Assembly (NCBI RefSeq): GCF_003353055.1
Contig: NZ_QKWJ01000032.1
Coordinates: 1-64,000 of the forward strand
Direction: 5' to 3'
Origin: Cupriavidus lacunae
GTDB taxonomy: Bacteria > Pseudomonadota > Gammaproteobacteria > Burkholderiales > Burkholderiaceae
DNA length: 64,000 nt
In this document: in pieces, positions 61,828 to 64,000 of the stretch
Position numbering within the stretch: position 1 is the stretch's first letter
Layout: each line of letters begins with the position of its first letter
Notes under the pieces: generated by a model
The model's database searches: none
What the model saw: only the letters and a program-made list of their open reading frames with translations
Told to the model about the DNA's origin: nothing
Program-made: the position numbers and the translations under genes

Positions 61828-64000
61828 TCAAACCTCACGCTCCAACACCGGGGTGGCCATTCCGGTCGATGACCGGAAGCCGGAAGCCTGCTCTTGCGGA
61901 TCACACATCGCCCCCGTTGACGGGCGCTCCGCCCGCTCGACACCGAGCCACGCAGCGAGCGCAGGCAGCAGAAATACGGCACCGAACAAGTTGACCAGAA
62001 ACATGAAGGCCAGCAGCACGCCCATATCGACCTGGAACTTGAGGGCCGAGAATGCCCACGTCCCGACACCGATGAACATCGTGACAGCGGTAAACAGGGC
62101 CGCGGTGCCCCGTTGCCGCATGGCTTCCAGGAAGGCGTCGGGAAGAGAGGCGCCAGAGCGAATCTCATGCTGCATGCGCTCGTACAGGTAGATGCCATAG
62201 TCAACCCCGACGCCAACGCCGAGCGTGATCACCGGCAACGTGGCGACCTTCAGTCCGATTCCGAGCCGTGCCATCACGGCATTGCACAGGATCGACACGA
62301 TGGTGAGCGGCACGACGATACACAGCACCGCTCGCCACGACCGGAATGTCAGCAGGCACAGAAAGGCGATCGCGCCGAAGATCGACAGGAGCATGGCCAC
62401 TTCGGCTTCGCCGACGGCTTCGTTCGTCGCGGCCATCACACCAACATTGCCGCCTCCGAGCTGGAACCTGACGTTCGGGTTGGTGTTCTGCGCCGCCAGC
62501 CGCTTGGCTTCCGAGATAATGTGGGCGATGGTATTTCCTTCATGATTCCGGGAATAGATCAATACTTGTGATGCCTTGCAGTTCTCGGTATTCATCCCGT
62601 TGTCGGGGTCATAGGCACTCGCGCCTTGTGTCAGGCCTTCGCTGCTGCGCGGCAATGCGGCCCAGCGGGGATTGCCCTCGTTGAAGGCCGCAATCGAAAC
62701 CTTTGCCGCGGTCGGCACGCTGACCACGGACTGCACGCCTGCAACGCCCCGCATCGACATTTCGAAGCGCTCGATGGCGCTCATCGCCGGGAAGTCCAGG
62801 CAAGCGCTTTCGACGCCGGTCACTTCGACGATGACGGACAGCACGTCCACGCCAATGTCGTACTGGCTGGTGATGGCAGCATTGTCAAGGTTGTAGCGTG
62901 ACGTACTGCGCAGTTCCGGAGCGCCAGCGCCGATGTCGCCGATCTCCAGCTTGCGCGATTCCAGCGTTCCGGCGGCAAGCAGCACAAGCGCCGCCAACAG
63001 CGCCGCCGCGGCCGGCACAGGTCTGGCAAACACTGCGAAGTATGCCCAGCGTCGCCCGCCGCCGGCGGCCTCGCGGCGTCTGGCATGGGCAAGTGCGCCC
63101 GCTTCGATCCTGGTGTAGGACAACAGGATCGGCAGGAAGACCTTGTTGGTCATGATCATCAGCAGGACACCCAGACAAGCGGTGGCACCGAGTTCGCGCA
63201 CGATTTCGATCTTGATGCGCATGATGACCATAAAGCCGAGCGCGTTGGTAAGCAGCGCAACCGTACCGGGCAAGAACAGCTTGCGGAACGCATCGCGGGC
63301 AGCTTCGACCGATTGCAGGCCCGCTACCAATGCCTGTTTCCACGCGTTGGTCATCTGCACCGCGTGCGATACACCGATCGAGAAGATCAGGAATGGCACC
63401 AGGATCGACATGGGGTCGATGCCCAGGCCGAGTATTGGCAGTGAGCCCAATAGCCACACCACGGGCAGCAGCGCCACGAACAGCGCCAGCAACGTGGTCC
63501 GGATCGAGTGCGTGTAGAGGAGCAGCAGGACAGCGGTAATCAGGAAGGCCAGCCCGAAGAAGGCCATCACGCCACTGATGCCCGCCTCGACGTCTCCGAC
63601 GAGTTTCGCGAAGCCGATGATGCCGACCTCGATATCCTGGTCCGCGTAGCGTGCACGGATAGCCTCGAGCTGGCTGGCGACGGCTGCATAGTCCAGGCGC
63701 CCGCCGCCGGCGGGGTCGGTGTCGCGGAATTCCGCACGCACCAGCGCCGACTTCAGGTCATTGCCCACCAGGCTGCCGATCTGGCCCGAGCGCGCCACGT
63801 TATGCCGTACTTTGTCGAGGTCGTCTGGATTGGCCCTGGAGAACTGCCCCGGCACCACCGACTCGCCACGGAAACCGGCTTCCGTCACCTCCGTGTAGTG
63901 GACGTTCGGAGTAAACAGCGAAAACACGCGCGCGCGATTGATGCCGGGAATGAAGAAGACGTCGTCTGTCGCATGGCGAAGCGCGTCCATGAACTTCTGG
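61828..64000 (-). CDS. RND-superfamily (MMPL/hydrophobe exporter) transporter, partial
   Basis: At least 720 residues, with the N-terminal part beyond the right edge of the window. Two RND repeats are visible: GVMAFFGLAFLITAVLLLLY ... LGLGIDPMSILVPFLIFSIG, and MLLSIFGAIAFLCLLTFRSW ... LPVITLGVGVGVDYGIYLYE (GVDYG is the typical proton-relay helix). A periplasmic loop lies between them. The homologues are found with steroid/lipid catabolism and secondary-metabolite genes and move hydrophobic compounds using the proton gradient. A broken acyl-CoA ligase follows 290 bp downstream on the same strand. The C-terminal 25 residues after WLGVERAE look non-conserved. Confidence 0.82.
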   Translation of the reverse strand, partial: QKFMDALRHATDDVFFIPGINRARVFSLFTPNVHYTEVTEAGFRGESVVPGQFSRANPDDLDKVRHNVARSGQIGSLVGNDLKSALVRAEFRDTDPAGGGRLDYAAVASQLEAIRARYADQDIEVGIIGFAKLVGDVEAGISGVMAFFGLAFLITAVLLLLYTHSIRTTLLALFVALLPVVWLLGSLPILGLGIDPMSILVPFLIFSIGVSHAVQMTNAWKQALVAGLQSVEAARDAFRKLFLPGTVALLTNALGFMVIMRIKIEIVRELGATACLGVLLMIMTNKVFLPILLSYTRIEAGALAHARRREAAGGGRRWAYFAVFARPVPAAAALLAALVLLAAGTLESRKLEIGDIGAGAPELRSTSRYNLDNAAITSQYDIGVDVLSVIVEVTGVESACLDFPAMSAIERFEMSMRGVAGVQSVVSVPTAAKVSIAAFNEGNPRWAALPRSSEGLTQGASAYDPDNGMNTENCKASQVLIYSRNHEGNTIAHIISEAKRLAAQNTNPNVRFQLGGGNVGVMAATNEAVGEAEVAMLLSIFGAIAFLCLLTFRSWRAVLCIVVPLTIVSILCNAVMARLGIGLKVATLPVITLGVGVGVDYGIYLYERMQHEIRSGASLPDAFLEAMRQRGTAALFTAVTMFIGVGTWAFSALKFQVDMGVLLAFMFLVNLFGAVFLLPALAAWLGVERAERPSTGAMCDPQEQASGFRSSTGMATPVLEREV

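Overview
The window is high-GC DNA from a betaproteobacterium of the Burkholderiaceae, most likely Cupriavidus or a close relative. I infer this from the multicomponent phenol hydroxylase operon with a DmpR/PoxR-type regulator, the Burkholderia-type phthalate (oph) cluster, a Bug/TctC solute-binding protein, OmpC-type porins and a lysine/alanine-tailed HU protein. The gene content is accessory and catabolic, with no ribosomal or other core genes, as expected of a second chromosome, megaplasmid or genomic island. No rRNA, tRNA or CRISPR array was seen.

Layout. 0-1.4 kb: IS607-type recombinase ended by an early stop, and an LRAT/NC-domain protein. 1.6-9.3 kb: phenol operon dmpKLMNOP-catA (minus), with a sigma-54 promoter and activator sites in the gap to divergent dmpR (plus). 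9.3-15.9 kb: a gene graveyard holding a second sigma-54 activator fragment, an integrase split between the two strands, remnants of TctB, a luciferase-like monooxygenase, an acetamidase and a coiled-coil protein, and a few apparently intact genes (HU-like protein, DPYTDGAK-repeat secreted protein, two conserved hypotheticals). 16-24 kb: phthalate cluster (oxygenase, dihydrodiol dehydrogenase, quinolinate phosphoribosyltransferase, MarR regulator, decarboxylase, permease, reductase), with three copies of one 14-bp palindrome in its promoters. 24-29.6 kb: hemerythrin, Bug protein, di-iron oxygenase-like protein, methyltransferase, AraC regulator. 30-37 kb: IclR regulator and an unassigned catabolic operon (KstD-like flavoprotein, SDR, two MFS carriers, porin) whose porin lies against an IS630 insertion. 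39-41 kb: divergent pair of DJ-1/PfpI proteins, one with an AraC output domain. 42-47.5 kb: branched-chain amino acid set (2-isopropylmalate-synthase-like enzyme without its regulatory domain, leucine dehydrogenase-like enzyme, permease, aminotransferase). 47.5-48.9 kb: second graveyard. 48.9-58.8 kb: carnitine-type quaternary-amine catabolism (LysR, HTH-PAS regulator, D-malate dehydrogenase, BCCT carrier, Rieske monooxygenase CntA, aldehyde dehydrogenase, reductase CntB, porin). 59-64 kb: hypothetical gene, IS66 and VOC remnants, 5'-truncated AMP ligase, and an RND/MMPL transporter running off the window.

How the parts work together. Phenol is hydroxylated to catechol (DmpKLMNOP) and the ring is opened in the ortho direction by CatA; DmpR senses the aromatic and drives the operon through sigma-54. 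Phthalate is taken up (OphD), oxidised (OphA1/A2), rearomatised (OphB) and decarboxylated (OphC) to protocatechuate; the local QPRTase may protect NAD synthesis, since phthalate resembles quinolinate. In the carnitine module CntAB would release trimethylamine and malic semialdehyde, the aldehyde dehydrogenase would give malate, and the nearby D-malate dehydrogenase suits the stereochemistry expected from L-carnitine. The least explained intact modules are the IclR-flavoprotein-SDR-MFS operon and the branched-chain set with the shortened LeuA.
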